This document shows, piece by piece, positions 26,436 through 36,022 of a DNA stretch of 64,000 nt. Position 1 is the stretch's first letter. Each line of letters opens with the position of its first letter. The position numbers and the translations under genes were made by a program. The notes under the pieces were generated by a model. That model had not been told where the DNA came from. It saw nothing but the letters and a program-made list of their open reading frames with translations, and made no database searches. Source of the DNA: Nocardia acididurans. GTDB lineage: Bacteria > Actinomycetota > Actinomycetes > Mycobacteriales > Mycobacteriaceae. Where the stretch lies: assembly GCF_016741815.1 (NCBI RefSeq), contig NZ_JAERRJ010000001.1:248001-312000 (forward strand), in the 5' to 3' direction.

Positions 26436-28508
26436 GTGAGCGCGGACGTTCGGAAGCGCCGGTGGATCGGCATGGTGCCCGCCGGATACAGCCTGCTGCT
26501 GGCACTTCTGGTGGCCGGGCCACTCCTGGGTTCCGGCTACCTGCTGCTGCGCGATGCGGTCAGCACCCCGCGCTCGTATCTGACGGATTCGGCGCTCGGC
26601 CTCGGCGACGCGGCCCCGCGTGCCGTCCCCCAGGACGCCCTGATCGCCACCCTCTCGCCGATCATCGACGGCGGAATACTCGTCAAAACCATTCTGGTGG
26701 CGGCGATCTGGCTCGCGGGTTGGGGTGCGGCCGCACTGGCCCGGGAACTCCTGCACGCCTCTACCGCCCCGCAGCTCGTCGCCGCGACGGTGGCGATCTG
26801 GAACCCCTACATCGCCGAACGCCTCCTGCAAGGCCACTGGAGCCTGCTCACCGGCTACGCGGCCCTGCCCTGGATCGCCGTGCTGGCCACCCGCTTACGC
26901 GCCGCGAGCCACCCTTCACCCGCCTCCCCCGCACCGTCTCACGCCACCGCAACGCCGCACGCCCCCACAGCGCCTCACGGCGTCGCAGCGGCTGCCCCAT
27001 CCACAGCACCGCCATCCACAACGACTTCGGCCGGACCCGACGCGAATTCACCATGGCCTGCCGCCGAGCCGGACTCATCCACAGCGAGCGCACCGTCGCT
27101 CAGGACACCGTCAGCCGCATCCCGAAGGGCATTGCCTGCCGCGCTGGGAACTTGGGCGGCCCTGGCCGCCTGCCTCGCCGCGGCGGGCCTCACGCCCACC
27201 GGATCCCTCCTCGCGGGATGCGTCGCGGCCCTTCTCGTGGGTTTGCGGAAACTCCCTGCGGTAGCGGCCCTTTGGCTGTTGACCTCGGCCCCCTGGTTGG
27301 TCGCCACCGCCCTCTCCGGTGCGGGCTCCGCCACCTCGGACCCCGCGGGCGTGGCAGCTTTCGCGGCCCGCGCCGAACCCGGCCTCGGAACCCTCGGCAG
27401 CCTGGCCGGTTCGGGTGGCATCTGGAACAGCACCGCCGTACCCGGAACGCGCACAACGTTCTTCGCGGTGATCGGCACCGCGATCCTGCTGACCCTCGTC
27501 GCCACCGGCATTCGCGCGGTGATCGGCCGCCCCGGCGATCACGAGGGACCGGCGGACTCCGAGGGTGGCGACCATGTCGAAGTTGTTGCGCGGCATGCCC
27601 GTCGGGCGCTGCTGGGACTCGCGGTGGTGGCTGTGGTGTGGCCCGCGCTCGGGGCTACCGGGTGGGGAATTTCGGTGGGTGAGTGGCTGGTCGAAACGGT
27701 GCCGGGGGCGGGGCTGCTGCGGGATACGCAGAAGTTCGTCGCGCTGGCGTTGCCCGCGTATGCGCTGTGTGCGGCGGCGGGATGCGGTGTGGTGGCGGCG
27801 CGCCTGCGGGCGGTGGGTGCGCGCGGGGCAGCGGGGACGCCCGACGGTGCGGCCGCCGGCCGGCGGTGGAGTGCCGGTGTCGCAGCGGTTTTCATCGCGC
27901 TGCTGGTGGTGGCTCTGCCGGATCTGGCGTGGGGTGTGGGGAATCAGGTTCGGGCGGTGCGGTATCCGGCTGGGTGGGAGCGGGTGGCGGGCTTGGTCGA
28001 AGGGCCCGGGGATGTGGCTGTGTTGCCGGGTGGGATGTTCCGGAAGTTCCGGTGGGCGGGGAGTGATCCGGTGTTGGATCCAGCGCCTCGGGTGCTGCCC
28101 CGGGATGTGTTGCAGACGGGCGAGCTTCCAGTCAGAGGCGGGAGCGTGGCCGGGGAGGGGACTCGGGCGCGCGCGGTGGAACTGCTACTGCTGCACGGTG
28201 GTTCGGCGCCGGAGCTGGCCGGGCTGGGGGTGGGGTGGGTGCTGGTGGAGAAGCGCACGCCGGGGCCCGTCGGTGATTCGAAGACCAGCCTGGAGCAGTT
28301 GAGTTCCGTCTATTCGGACGCGGATCTCGAGTTGTACCGGGTGCCTGGGGATATCGTGGGGCACGATGCGTCGGCGGGCAGCCGGCGGATTGCCGGGATG
28401 GCTCACTTACTGTGGGGAGCAGTGCTTTTCGGTGGATTGATCCTCGCCGCAGTGAGCGCGAGCGGGGTCATTCCTTCGGGAAGCCGACGGCGAATCCGTA
28501 CGCGATAG
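26436..28508 (+). CDS. Large membrane protein, GT-C-like (Rv0226c-like)
   Basis: 690 residues with about a dozen predicted helices. Conserved-looking segments are AATVAIWNPYIAERLLQGHWSL (quoted in part: NPYIAERLLQGHWS), GDVAVLPGGMFRKF and VLVEKRTPGPVG. The organisation resembles lipid-linked sugar transferases, but no catalytic residue is certain. An Ala/Pro/Ser/Thr-rich, low-complexity insert of about 70 residues lies at roughly 150-225. Start is GTG 26436, nine bases after the flippase stop. The 3' end overlaps a tiny antisense frame (28468-28548). Confidence 0.75.
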   Translation: MSADVRKRRWIGMVPAGYSLLLALLVAGPLLGSGYLLLRDAVSTPRSYLTDSALGLGDAAPRAVPQDALIATLSPIIDGGILVKTILVAAIWLAGWGAAALARELLHASTAPQLVAATVAIWNPYIAERLLQGHWSLLTGYAALPWIAVLATRLRAASHPSPASPAPSHATATPHAPTAPHGVAAAAPSTAPPSTTTSAGPDANSPWPAAEPDSSTASAPSLRTPSAASRRALPAALGTWAALAACLAAAGLTPTGSLLAGCVAALLVGLRKLPAVAALWLLTSAPWLVATALSGAGSATSDPAGVAAFAARAEPGLGTLGSLAGSGGIWNSTAVPGTRTTFFAVIGTAILLTLVATGIRAVIGRPGDHEGPADSEGGDHVEVVARHARRALLGLAVVAVVWPALGATGWGISVGEWLVETVPGAGLLRDTQKFVALALPAYALCAAAGCGVVAARLRAVGARGAAGTPDGAAAGRRWSAGVAAVFIALLVVALPDLAWGVGNQVRAVRYPAGWERVAGLVEGPGDVAVLPGGMFRKFRWAGSDPVLDPAPRVLPRDVLQTGELPVRGGSVAGEGTRARAVELLLLHGGSAPELAGLGVGWVLVEKRTPGPVGDSKTSLEQLSSVYSDADLELYRVPGDIVGHDASAGSRRIAGMAHLLWGAVLFGGLILAAVSASGVIPSGSRRRIRTR

Positions 28509-28548
28509 GGATGATGCTGACGACGGAGATGACCGCGATGATCCACAT
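28468..28548 (-). CDS. Possible 26-residue membrane peptide
   Basis: ATG 28548 opens a frame encoding one very hydrophobic helix (WIIAVISVVSIIPIAYGF) and ending GFPKE. It partly overlaps the 3' end of the upstream membrane protein on the other strand. It lies 84 bases downstream of the 28632-29807 glycosyltransferase start-to-stop unit, in the same direction, so it could be its last gene. No strong ribosome site is seen. Hydrophobicity alone is weak evidence. Confidence 0.3.
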   Translation of the reverse strand: MWIIAVISVVSIIPIAYGFAVGFPKE

Positions 28549-28631
28549 GCGGTGAGCCTACGATGATGTGAAAAGGCTTGTGCGGCAATTGAGCCCGGAG
28601 ATTTTCTGCTGTTCCGCCGGGCGGCTGCCGA

Positions 28632-29807
28632 CTACGGTTCGACCAGGGCGGGGGCGACCAGGCCGGAGACGCGTTCCCCGCGGGCGACGGCCGAAAGCAC
28701 CTCGTACACACCGTTTCCGGTCTGCTCCCAGGAGAATTCGCGGGAGCGCGCGCGGGCCTTCTCGCCGAGAACGGTGCGGGCCTCGTGGTCGGCGAGAAGA
28801 TCGCCGACGGCTTCGACCAGCTGGACCGGATCATCCACGAGCAGGCCGGTGACGCCGTCGACGATGGAGTCCGTGAGACCTCGCGAGCTGCGGTAGCCGA
28901 CGGTGGGCACGCCGTGCTGGGCGGCCTCGATGACAGCGAGCCCCCAACCTTCCTTGCGGGAGGGCATGACGTGCACCCAGGCGCGGGAGAGCAGTTCGTG
29001 TTTGCGGTGTTCGTCGACGTGGCCGTGGAAGGTGACGGCGTCGGCGATGCCGAGTTCGTCCGCGTGGGCGCGCAGGTTGTCGGCCCACCAGCCGTCGCCG
29101 ATCACGTCCAGGTGCAGGCCGGGGATGCGGGCGCGCAGTCCGGCGGCCACCGCCATGGCGTCCTCGATCTGCTTGTGCGGCACCAGGCGGGAGAGCACCA
29201 CGATGCTGGGGTGTGCGGTGCGGGTGCTGTCGTCGCCCGCGGGCACCCGCGCGGGCACGGACTCGGCGCCGTTGCGGACGACGGCGATGCGCGCGCCCTC
29301 CACCCCGAGCGCGGTGAGTTCCTCGGCGGACGGCAGCGAGACCGTCAGGTACTGGTTGTCGCGGTGCACGCGCGGGGACAGCCGGGATTCGATCCACCAG
29401 CCGATGCGCCCGACGAGCCGTCCGGCCACGGGCCACTGCTCGCGATGCCCGTGGTGCACCAGCACGACGGTCGGTGCGTCCGCGGCGGCGCGCGCGAAGA
29501 AGGGGATGCCGTTCTGGGTGTCGATCACCGCGTCGGGCCGGATGCCCCTGAGCGGTCCGAGACCGAGCCGGCCGAGGGCGATGGCCGCCAGCGCCCGCGG
29601 GTAGACCGTGTAGCGCCCACCCGCCCGGCTGATGTCGATGCCGTCGATGCGTTCCCGCCGGGCCGCTCCCGGATACCGCGCGGTCCGCAGGGTGACCTTC
29701 ACGCCCCGGGCGGCCAGCTGCGCGCCGACCTGCTCCAGATACCGCTCACTGCCCCCGCCCTGCGGATGCCCGGTGTCGCGCCAGCACAGCAGCAGCACTT
29801 CACGCAC
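28632..29807 (-). CDS. Glycosyltransferase family 4 (Rv0225-like)
   Basis: Cytosolic GT-B retaining glycosyltransferase of 391 residues. The N-terminal domain has GGGSERYLEQVGAQLAARG and the acceptor-side LVHHGHREQWP. The C-terminal donor site has VVLSRLVPHKQ, the PSRKEGWGLAVIEAAQHGVPT pattern and YRSSRGL. GTG 29807 follows GGAG at nine bases. The sugar donor and acceptor are unknown; the neighbourhood suggests an envelope glycan. It is divergent from the methyltransferase. Confidence 0.87.
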   Translation of the reverse strand: MREVLLLCWRDTGHPQGGGSERYLEQVGAQLAARGVKVTLRTARYPGAARRERIDGIDISRAGGRYTVYPRALAAIALGRLGLGPLRGIRPDAVIDTQNGIPFFARAAADAPTVVLVHHGHREQWPVAGRLVGRIGWWIESRLSPRVHRDNQYLTVSLPSAEELTALGVEGARIAVVRNGAESVPARVPAGDDSTRTAHPSIVVLSRLVPHKQIEDAMAVAAGLRARIPGLHLDVIGDGWWADNLRAHADELGIADAVTFHGHVDEHRKHELLSRAWVHVMPSRKEGWGLAVIEAAQHGVPTVGYRSSRGLTDSIVDGVTGLLVDDPVQLVEAVGDLLADHEARTVLGEKARARSREFSWEQTGNGVYEVLSAVARGERVSGLVAPALVEP

Positions 29808-30100
29808 GGGCGGATCTCCAAAGGTTCACAAACAGGGGCGGGCGGACAATGGGCTCCACCATATAGGCAGAACCCCGTTCCGGGGCCAGCAGTGGTCACA
29901 TGACCTGCTCCACAACCCCCAGGTTCGCGGCCCGCCCCCGATTCTGGACTGACGGAGCGGGGGAGCGAATCGGAGGAGGGAAGGAGGGAAGAATCGGGGT
30001 CACAGGGCCGCGAACAGCCGGAGCGAAGCGGAGGCGGATCAAGCACTGTGTAAGACTTTCGCCCGTGCTTCGAGCCGAGCAGACCCCTTCACGCCGGGCG
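29808..30100. other. Divergent promoter region between glycosyltransferase and methyltransferase
   Basis: About 290 bases without a convincing gene. A short inverted repeat GGTCA-CA-TGACC is at 29894-29905 and a purine-rich run (GGAGGAGGGAAGGAGGG) near 29970-29990. The methyltransferase start is ambiguous, so the right edge may shift to 30064. Confidence 0.4.
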
Positions 30101-30907
30101 GTGAACCGCCCGCGATTCGCCCGTCGTGCCACGTTGCGACGGTCGCTACGGCTGTTGGGCAGCTTCAAGTACGAGCAGACCGATCCGGCGATCTTCTACG
30201 GCGGGGTGGCCGCGGATACCGCCGATCTGGTCAAGGACTTCTATCGCGACCTGACCGGTCGGTCGCTGCGCGGCACCATCGTGCTCGATGTGGGTGGCGG
30301 CCCCGGTTATTTCGCCGACGAGTTCGGAAAACTCGATTCGCGCTATCTCCCGGTCGAACCGGACCCGTCGGAAATGCACGCGGCCGGGTTGAAGGTCGCG
30401 GGCGCGGTGCGCGGGTCGGGTATGGCCCTGCCGTTCCGCGACGACGCGGTCGACGTCTGCATCTCGTCGAACGTGGCCGAGCATGTGCCGCGCCCGTGGG
30501 TGATGGCCGACGAAATGCTGCGTGTCACGAAACCCGGTGGCCTGATGGTGTTTTCGTACACGGTGTGGCTGGGCCCGTTCGGCGGGCACGAGACCGGGCC
30601 GTGGCATTACCTGGGTGGCGAATACGCCGCCCGCCGGTATCGGCGCAAGCAGGGCCGGGAGCCGAAGAACCGATTCGGGAAGTCGTTGTTCGCGGTGCGG
30701 GCGGCGGACGGTCTGGAGTGGGCGCGGCGGACGCCGGAGAATGTCGAGGTGCTGGCGGTTTTTCCGCGCTATCACCCGCGCTGGGCGTGGTGGCTGGTGC
30801 GGGTGCCGGGGCTGCGGGAGCTGCTGGTGAGCAACCTCGTCGTGGTCGCTACCAAGCGAACTCCGCACAGCGCTTGCGAGACAACTGATTTCGTGAGGGC
30901 CGGGTAA
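30101..30907 (+). CDS. SAM-dependent methyltransferase (Rv0224c-like)
   Basis: Class I methyltransferase of about 268 residues. Motif I is VLDVGGGPGYFADEF, the acidic motif II region is LPVEPDPSEMH, and ISSNVAEHVPRP and LRVTKPGGLMVFSY follow. GTG 30101 is chosen because FARRATLRRSLRLL is where mycobacterial relatives begin; GTG 30065 is possible. The substrate is unknown; it sits among envelope glycan genes. Its last ten or so residues (ETTDFVRAG) and stop codon are read from interspersed repeat copy B. Confidence 0.85.
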   Translation: MNRPRFARRATLRRSLRLLGSFKYEQTDPAIFYGGVAADTADLVKDFYRDLTGRSLRGTIVLDVGGGPGYFADEFGKLDSRYLPVEPDPSEMHAAGLKVAGAVRGSGMALPFRDDAVDVCISSNVAEHVPRPWVMADEMLRVTKPGGLMVFSYTVWLGPFGGHETGPWHYLGGEYAARRYRRKQGREPKNRFGKSLFAVRAADGLEWARRTPENVEVLAVFPRYHPRWAWWLVRVPGLRELLVSNLVVVATKRTPHSACETTDFVRAG

Positions 30908-31007
30908 CTCGTCGGGGACGACCAGAATCGGATCGGCTCCCAACCGGCGGCACGAGTGCTTGTCGGTGACGGCTCTCAGCCGCCCGCCAAAAACGCGGAG
31001 AGGCGGG
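30876..31007 (+). repeat. Interspersed structured repeat, copy B
   Basis: Contains ACAACTGATTTCGTGAGG, CGGGTAACTC, AGAATCGG, CTCCCAACCGG, the hairpin ACGGCT-CTC-AGCCG and GCGGAGAGGCGGG. It lies between convergent genes and overlaps both coding ends: the methyltransferase stop at 30907 (plus strand) and the small gene stop at 30976 (minus strand). Confidence 0.8.
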
Positions 31008-31278
31008 TGAGCAATCCGTTGGAGCGCACGGGGTCGCTCCAGGGTGACTCCTGGGTAGCCAACCCGACGGTCTCCATTGCGGTCAGTCCGACTTGAATGG
31101 ACAGAGCATTCACCGCAGCTACCGCTTCCGCGGCCTGGATGGCGGCTGTCGCCTGCTCGGTGGTGAGGGTGCGGCCCGGCAGGAAGGAGACCACCCAACC
31201 GCCTGTGCCAACGCTTTTCGCCTGATGCGGGGTGAGATCGCTGGTTATCAGCGACAGACCGACCACTTGCACCGCCAT
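30976..31278 (-). CDS. Small hypothetical protein (100 aa)
   Basis: Not recognised. An N-terminal SLITSDLTPHQAKSVGTGGW segment is followed by an Ala-rich helical middle that repeats AIQAAEAVAAVNALS. ATG 31278 has GGGGAG eight bases upstream, which supports real translation. The last nine residues (RLSAFLAGG) and the stop come from repeat copy B, and a similar tail closes AroQ. Pattern and size suit an immunity-like or regulatory small protein, but no function is claimed. Confidence 0.6.
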   Translation of the reverse strand: MAVQVVGLSLITSDLTPHQAKSVGTGGWVVSFLPGRTLTTEQATAAIQAAEAVAAVNALSIQVGLTAMETVGLATQESPWSDPVRSNGLLTRLSAFLAGG

Positions 31279-31480
31279 GACTCTGACTCCCCTGTGCGGA
31301 ACGGATTCAATTATCGAGCGAGCTATCCACGGTAGCTATAAAGCATGCTCGCTACGGGTGCCGAATGCAATAGTGCGTTCCGCGAAAAGCGAACCGACAG
31401 GTTGGAATTCGATTTTCCAGAATGCCCGAGGATAGCCACCGGTATGCGGAATCGCTTGCGGCCCCGCATATCCGGCACGC
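31279..31480. other. Lower-GC intergenic region with inverted repeats
   Basis: About 200 bases, visibly poorer in G+C than the neighbours. An AGCGAG...CTCGCT inverted repeat (near 31317 and 31348) surrounds a TAGCTA palindrome. It is probably the promoter region of the 100-residue gene. No other gene is seen. Confidence 0.35.
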
Positions 31481-31684
31481 TCAGAGTTCCGGCACGACCA
31501 GACGCAGGGCCGGCAGATCACCTCGGCCGGGGCGCGGCGGCACGGCGACGACCTCCACCCGCCAGCCGGGCGGGAGCACCTTCTGCAACTGGCTCGCAGC
31601 CCGGCGCATGGGAGTACTGACGGGCATGGGCCCGAGTTCGGTCAACTCCGGGAGAATGAAGGCGTCGAGGTCCACCTCGGTCAT
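31481..31684 (-). CDS. Small hypothetical protein (67 aa)
   Basis: Not recognised. Starts TEVDLDAFILPELTELGP and ends RPGRGDLPALRLVVPEL; no membrane segment or motif. AGGCAGGCG lies upstream of ATG 31684. Same direction as the 100-residue gene, 202 bases away. Coding potential is plausible but modest. Confidence 0.45.
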   Translation of the reverse strand: MTEVDLDAFILPELTELGPMPVSTPMRRAASQLQKVLPPGWRVEVVAVPPRPGRGDLPALRLVVPEL

Positions 31685-31994
31685 GCCATTCGCCTGCCTT
31701 TCGCGTTTCGAACCAGCACGTCGACCGTCGGCCGGAAAAACGCGAAGCAGTGGCCGCGATCATTAACATACCAACAGCTAACTCAGAGCAACCAGCCGAG
31801 ATCGGCGGTGAGACGAAACCATGCCGAGCATAGGCCACCGATAGGCAAACCGAATTGCGAACCGCGTTCCCGAATGCGGGATCTGCGAAGCACATTGCAA
31901 ACCGATGAGTCCGGTTTCCATCCGGGTCCCGTTGGCCGGGATCTGTCCGGAAGATGCCACGAACGGGCCGGGGCCAAAACTGTAACGTGTTCTC
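31685..31994. other. Intergenic region before the aldehyde dehydrogenase
   Basis: About 310 bases of mixed composition with no convincing gene. At its right end TGTAACGT (extended -10, TAACGT at 31983-31988) lies six bases before ATG 31995, so the dehydrogenase mRNA is probably leaderless. Confidence 0.45.
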
Positions 31995-33428
31995 ATGGAG
32001 TACCCGAGCCTGTTCATCGGCGGCCGCTGGACCGCGCCCGCGAGCGCCGACCGCGTCACCGTCGTCTCACCCGCCACCCTCGAAACCGTCGGCAGCGTGC
32101 CCGCCGTGACGCACGCCGACGTGGACGCCGCGGTGGCCGCCGCCCGGCACGCCTTCGACCGCGGACCCTGGCCGTCCACCCCGCCGGAGGAACGCGCCGA
32201 AGTCCTCGGCCGCGTCTCCCAGCTGCTCGACCAGAAGGTCGGCGACCTGGTCGCGGCCCTGTCCGCGGAGATGGGCGCGCCCGCCCTGGCCGCCAACACC
32301 CTCAACTACTTCCCCGCGAAGGCGACGCTCGACTTCTTCGCCGGGCTAGGAAAATCCTTCCCCTGGACCGAGACCCGCGCGGGCATGTTCGGCACCTCGC
32401 GGGTGTCGCGCGAACCCGTGGGCGTGGTGGCCGCGGTGATCGCCTGGAACGTTCCTTTGTTCCTGGCCGTCAACAAGCTCGCGCCCGCGCTGCTGGCCGG
32501 GTGCACCGTGGTGCTCAAGCCCGCGCCGCTGACACCGCTGTCGGCGAACCTGGTCGCGGAGTTGTTCGCGGAGGCGGGCCTGCCCGAGGGCGTGCTGTCG
32601 GTATTGCCCGCGGATGCCGAAGTGTCGGAATATCTCATCTCGCATCCCGATGTGGACAAGGTGACGTTCACAGGTAGTACGGCGGTGGGCCGCAAGATCG
32701 CCGCCATTGCCGGAACTCAACTGAAACGCTGCTCTCTCGAATTGGGTGGCAAGTCCGCAGCAATCCTGCTTCCGGATATGGACATCGCGGATATCCCGAA
32801 GCTCGCATTCTCCGGCCTGATGAACAGCGGCCAAGCATGCGTGGCCCAAACCCGCATACTCGCCCCGCGCTCGCGCTATGACGAAATCCTCGGCGCGCTC
32901 ACCGAATCCATCGGCACACTGCCCGTGGGACTCCCCAGCGATCCGGCCGCACAACTCGGACCGCTCATCTCCGAACGCCAGCGCGAGCGGGTCGAAGGCT
33001 ACATCGAGCAGGGCAAAGCCGAAGGGGCACGGCTGATCACGGGCGGCGACCGCCCCGACGGACTGCCCGGCTGGTACGTGAACCCGACCGTCTTCGCGGA
33101 CGTCTCGAACACCATGACCATCGCGCGCGAGGAGATCTTCGGCCCGGTGCTGTCGGTCCTCCCCTACGACACCGAGGACGAAGCCGTCGCCATCGCCAAC
33201 GACAGCGACTACGGCCTCGCCGGCTCCGTCTGGACCACCGACATCGACCGCGGCCTGACCATCGCCTCCCGGGTGCGCACCGGCACCTACGCCATCAACT
33301 GGTACGCCTTCGACCCGTGCGCACCGTTCGGCGGCTACAAGACCTCCGGCATCGGCCGCGAGAACGGCCCCGAGGGACTGGACGCCTACTGCGAGCAGAA
33401 ATCCGTCCTCATGCCCATGGGGAGTTGA
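31995..33428 (+). CDS. NAD(P)-dependent aldehyde dehydrogenase (Rv0223c-like)
   Basis: Oxidises an aldehyde to the acid; 477 residues, standard family length. The cofactor-binding lysine is in VLKPAPLTPLS, the catalytic Glu in LELGGKSAAI, and the nucleophilic Cys in MNSGQACVAQTRIL. EEIFGPVLSV and a final PFGGYKTSGIGRENG complete the fold. The start is set by a -10-like TAACGT placed for leaderless transcription. The substrate is unknown. Confidence 0.9.
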   Translation: MEYPSLFIGGRWTAPASADRVTVVSPATLETVGSVPAVTHADVDAAVAAARHAFDRGPWPSTPPEERAEVLGRVSQLLDQKVGDLVAALSAEMGAPALAANTLNYFPAKATLDFFAGLGKSFPWTETRAGMFGTSRVSREPVGVVAAVIAWNVPLFLAVNKLAPALLAGCTVVLKPAPLTPLSANLVAELFAEAGLPEGVLSVLPADAEVSEYLISHPDVDKVTFTGSTAVGRKIAAIAGTQLKRCSLELGGKSAAILLPDMDIADIPKLAFSGLMNSGQACVAQTRILAPRSRYDEILGALTESIGTLPVGLPSDPAAQLGPLISERQRERVEGYIEQGKAEGARLITGGDRPDGLPGWYVNPTVFADVSNTMTIAREEIFGPVLSVLPYDTEDEAVAIANDSDYGLAGSVWTTDIDRGLTIASRVRTGTYAINWYAFDPCAPFGGYKTSGIGRENGPEGLDAYCEQKSVLMPMGS

Positions 33429-33496
33429 CACCCGCGAGCGAACAAGGCTCGCCCGCATCATCATTCGTTCATGATCCGTCGGCGACCCTGTTCGCC

Positions 33497-33784
33497 ATGA
33501 ACGCGTACCACGCCGCCCCGCAGCAGAAGACGAACACTCTGGCCATCGTCACCCTGGTCACCGGAATCCTCGGGCTCTGCCTGATCCCGTGGATTCTGGG
33601 GTTCATCTCGCTGGGCCAGATCAAGAAGTCCGGCGAGAAGGGGCGCGGCATGGCGATCTGGGGCATGGTGATCGCCGTGATCTGGACGGTCATCGGCGTC
33701 ATCGTCGGCGTCGCCTCGGCCATGGGCTCCGAGACCACCGAAACCGTTGAGGGCCTGCGCATCCTGAGCACGACCCTGGCCTGA
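33497..33784 (+). CDS. DUF4190-type small membrane protein
   Basis: 95 residues with two membrane helices (about 14-36 and 50-75) joined by SLGQIKKSGEKGRGMAIWGM, the pattern of DUF4190 proteins. ATG 33497 has no clear ribosome site. It lies 68 bases after the aldehyde dehydrogenase and may be co-transcribed. A hairpin terminator begins ten bases after the stop. Function unknown. Confidence 0.75.
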   Translation: MNAYHAAPQQKTNTLAIVTLVTGILGLCLIPWILGFISLGQIKKSGEKGRGMAIWGMVIAVIWTVIGVIVGVASAMGSETTETVEGLRILSTTLA

Positions 33785-33793
33785 GCACACGAA

Positions 33794-33828
33794 AGGCCCG
33801 CCCACACCGATTTCAGGTGCGGGCGGGC
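33794..33828 (+). terminator. Hairpin terminator before repeat copy C
   Basis: A 14-bp stem with one mismatch (GGCCCGCCC-N-CACC with GGTG-N-GGGCGGGCC) followed by GTTGTTG. Repeat copy C begins eight bases later. Confidence 0.75.
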
Positions 33829-33835
33829 CGTTGTT

Positions 33836-33973
33836 GCGAGACAGAACAACTGATTTCGTGAGGTCCGGGTAACTCACCGGGTACGACCGAAATCGGTTGT
33901 GCACACGACCGTCGGCACGCGTGCACAACCCGCGACGGCTCTCAGCCGTGCGCAAAAGGCGCGGAGAGGCGGG
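33836..33973 (+). repeat. Interspersed structured repeat, copy C
   Basis: The best-folding copy. AACTGATTTCG can pair with CGAAATCGGTT, GGTTGTGCAC pairs perfectly with GTGCACAACC, and ACGGCT-CTC-AGCCGT forms a hairpin. The GCGGAGAGGCGGG end abuts the pckA stop codon (33974). It lies between convergent genes. Confidence 0.8.
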
Positions 33974-35800
33974 CTAGCCCAGGCGCTCCTTGAGGGCCTC
34001 GAACTCGTCGCGCACGCCGGAGGGCAGCTTGTCGCCGACGAACTCGAACCACTCCTCGATCATCGGGATCTCGCGCTTCCACTCCTCGACGTTCACCACG
34101 AGCGCCTCGTCGACGTCGGCGGGGTTCACGTCCAGGCCCTCGAGGTCGAGGTTGGCGGCGTGCGGGACGGTGCCGATCGGGGTGGCCTCGCCCTCGGCGG
34201 TGCCTTCGATGCGGCCGACGATCCACTCCAGCACGCGGGAGTTCTCACCGAATCCGGGCCACAGGAAGCGGCCGTCCTCGCCGCGACGAAACCAGTTGAC
34301 GTAGAAGATCTTCGGCAGCTTGTCCGCGTCGGCGTTCTTGCCGAGCGAGATCCAGTGGTTCATGTAGTCGCCCACGTGGTAGCCCAGGAACGGCAGCATG
34401 GCCATCGGGTCGCGGCGCACGGTGCCGACCTTGCCCTCGGCGGCGGCGGTCTGCTCGGACGACATGGTCGCGCCCATGAAGACGCCGTGCTGCCAGTCGA
34501 AGGACTCGGTCACCAGCGGGACGGTGGTCTTGCGGCGACCGCCGAACAGGATGGCCGAGATCGGCACGCCCTGCGGGTCGTCCCATTCGGGAGCCAGGGT
34601 GGGGCACTGCGACATCGGCGTGCAGTAGCGGGAGTTCGGGTGCGCGGCAAGCGTTTCCGACTCGCGCTCGTACCAGTCGTTGCCCTTCCAGTCGATGAGG
34701 TGGTCGGGCTGGCCCTCCAGGCCCTCCCACCACACATCGTTGTCGTCGGTGCGGGCGACGTTGGTGTACACGGTGTTTCCGGCGTCGATGGTGGCCATCG
34801 CGTTCGGGTTGGAGCTGTGGTTGGTGCCCGGCGCGACGCCGAAGAAACCGAACTCGGGGTTCACGGCGTAGAGGCGGCCGTCTTCACCGAAGCGCATCCA
34901 CGCGATGTCGTCGCCGAGGGTTTCGGCGCGCCAGCCCGGGATGGTCGGCTGGATCATGGCGAGGTTGGTCTTGCCGCAGGCCGACGGGAAGGCGGCGGCC
35001 ACGTAGTAGTTCTTGTTCTCCGGCGAGATCAGCTTGAGGATCAGCATGTGCTCGGCCAGCCAGCCCTCGTCGTGCGCCATCGCGGAGGCGATACGCAGCG
35101 AGTAGCACTTCTTGCCCAGCAGCGCGTTGCCGCCGTAACCCGAACCGTAGGACCAGATCTCACGATCCTCGGGGAAGTGGGTGATGTACTTGGTGTCGTT
35201 GCACGGCCACGGCACGTCGGCCTGGCCCTCGGCGAGCGGCGCGCCGACGGAGTGCAGGCACTTCACGAAGGCGCGGTCGGTGCCGAGCTTCTCCAGGGCG
35301 GCCTTGCCCATGCGGGTCATGACGCGCATGGAGACGACCACGTACTCGGAGTCGGTGAGCTCGACGCCCAGCTTGGGGTCGGCCGCGCCGAGCGGGCCCA
35401 TGCAGAAGGGCACCACGTACATGGTGCGGCCCTTCATGGAACCGCGGTACAGGTCGGTCATGGTGGCGCGCATCTCGGCCGGATCGACCCAGTTGTTGGT
35501 GGGGCCGGCGTCGGCCTCGGAGCGCGAGCAGATGTAGGTGCGAGACTCGACGCGAGCGACGTCGGAGGGATCGGAGAGAGCCAGGAACGAGTTGGGCTTC
35601 TTCTGCTCGTTGAGCTTTCGGAAGGTGCCCGCGGCGACCAGCTGCTCGGTGAGGCGGTCCCATTCCTCGTCCGACCCGTCGGCCCAGACCACGCGGTCGG
35701 GCTGGGTCAGTTCTGCGACCTCCTGCACCCAGGCAAGCAGTTCCTTGTGCTCGGTGGGCGCGGTGCCATCGTGAAGACCAGGAATGGTCGCTGAGGTCAT
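33974..35800 (-). CDS. pckA: Phosphoenolpyruvate carboxykinase (GTP)
   Basis: Gluconeogenic enzyme converting oxaloacetate and GTP to phosphoenolpyruvate; 608 residues, standard for the GTP class. The kinase P-loop is [12 protein letters not shown], with the metal/nucleotide segment GDDIAWMRF and further motifs FGVAPGTNH and [16 protein letters not shown] 35800 has AGGAGAG seven bases upstream. Promoter and leader occupy 35801-36022. The gene stops exactly where repeat copy C ends. Confidence 0.97.
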   Translation of the reverse strand: MTSATIPGLHDGTAPTEHKELLAWVQEVAELTQPDRVVWADGSDEEWDRLTEQLVAAGTFRKLNEQKKPNSFLALSDPSDVARVESRTYICSRSEADAGPTNNWVDPAEMRATMTDLYRGSMKGRTMYVVPFCMGPLGAADPKLGVELTDSEYVVVSMRVMTRMGKAALEKLGTDRAFVKCLHSVGAPLAEGQADVPWPCNDTKYITHFPEDREIWSYGSGYGGNALLGKKCYSLRIASAMAHDEGWLAEHMLILKLISPENKNYYVAAAFPSACGKTNLAMIQPTIPGWRAETLGDDIAWMRFGEDGRLYAVNPEFGFFGVAPGTNHSSNPNAMATIDAGNTVYTNVARTDDNDVWWEGLEGQPDHLIDWKGNDWYERESETLAAHPNSRYCTPMSQCPTLAPEWDDPQGVPISAILFGGRRKTTVPLVTESFDWQHGVFMGATMSSEQTAAAEGKVGTVRRDPMAMLPFLGYHVGDYMNHWISLGKNADADKLPKIFYVNWFRRGEDGRFLWPGFGENSRVLEWIVGRIEGTAEGEATPIGTVPHAANLDLEGLDVNPADVDEALVVNVEEWKREIPMIEEWFEFVGDKLPSGVRDEFEALKERLG

Positions 35801-36022
35801 GAAAACTCTCCTGATGTGGGTGGCTCTCGGCGGCTCGCGACACCGGGTGCCACCAATATGCGGCAAGGCACCCACCCGGCTTGCCGTTAGCACGTCCCGG
35901 CTGGACGGCGTACAAGGACCAAGCGGACGCCCAGGTTCCTGCCATAGAGGTTAACGCCATATATCCCGACGTATGGAATCGGGTTGTCCAGTCGGTACCG
36001 GGTTGAAACGCCGGACCTGCGA

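Noticed and set aside
29894-29905. GGTCA-CA-TGACC inverted repeat as an operator
   Set aside because: Arms are only five bases and no repeat partner was found in the window; too weak to list as a regulatory site.
33899-35794. Open frame of 631 codons on the plus strand
   Set aside because: Complement of pckA; no independent start signal.
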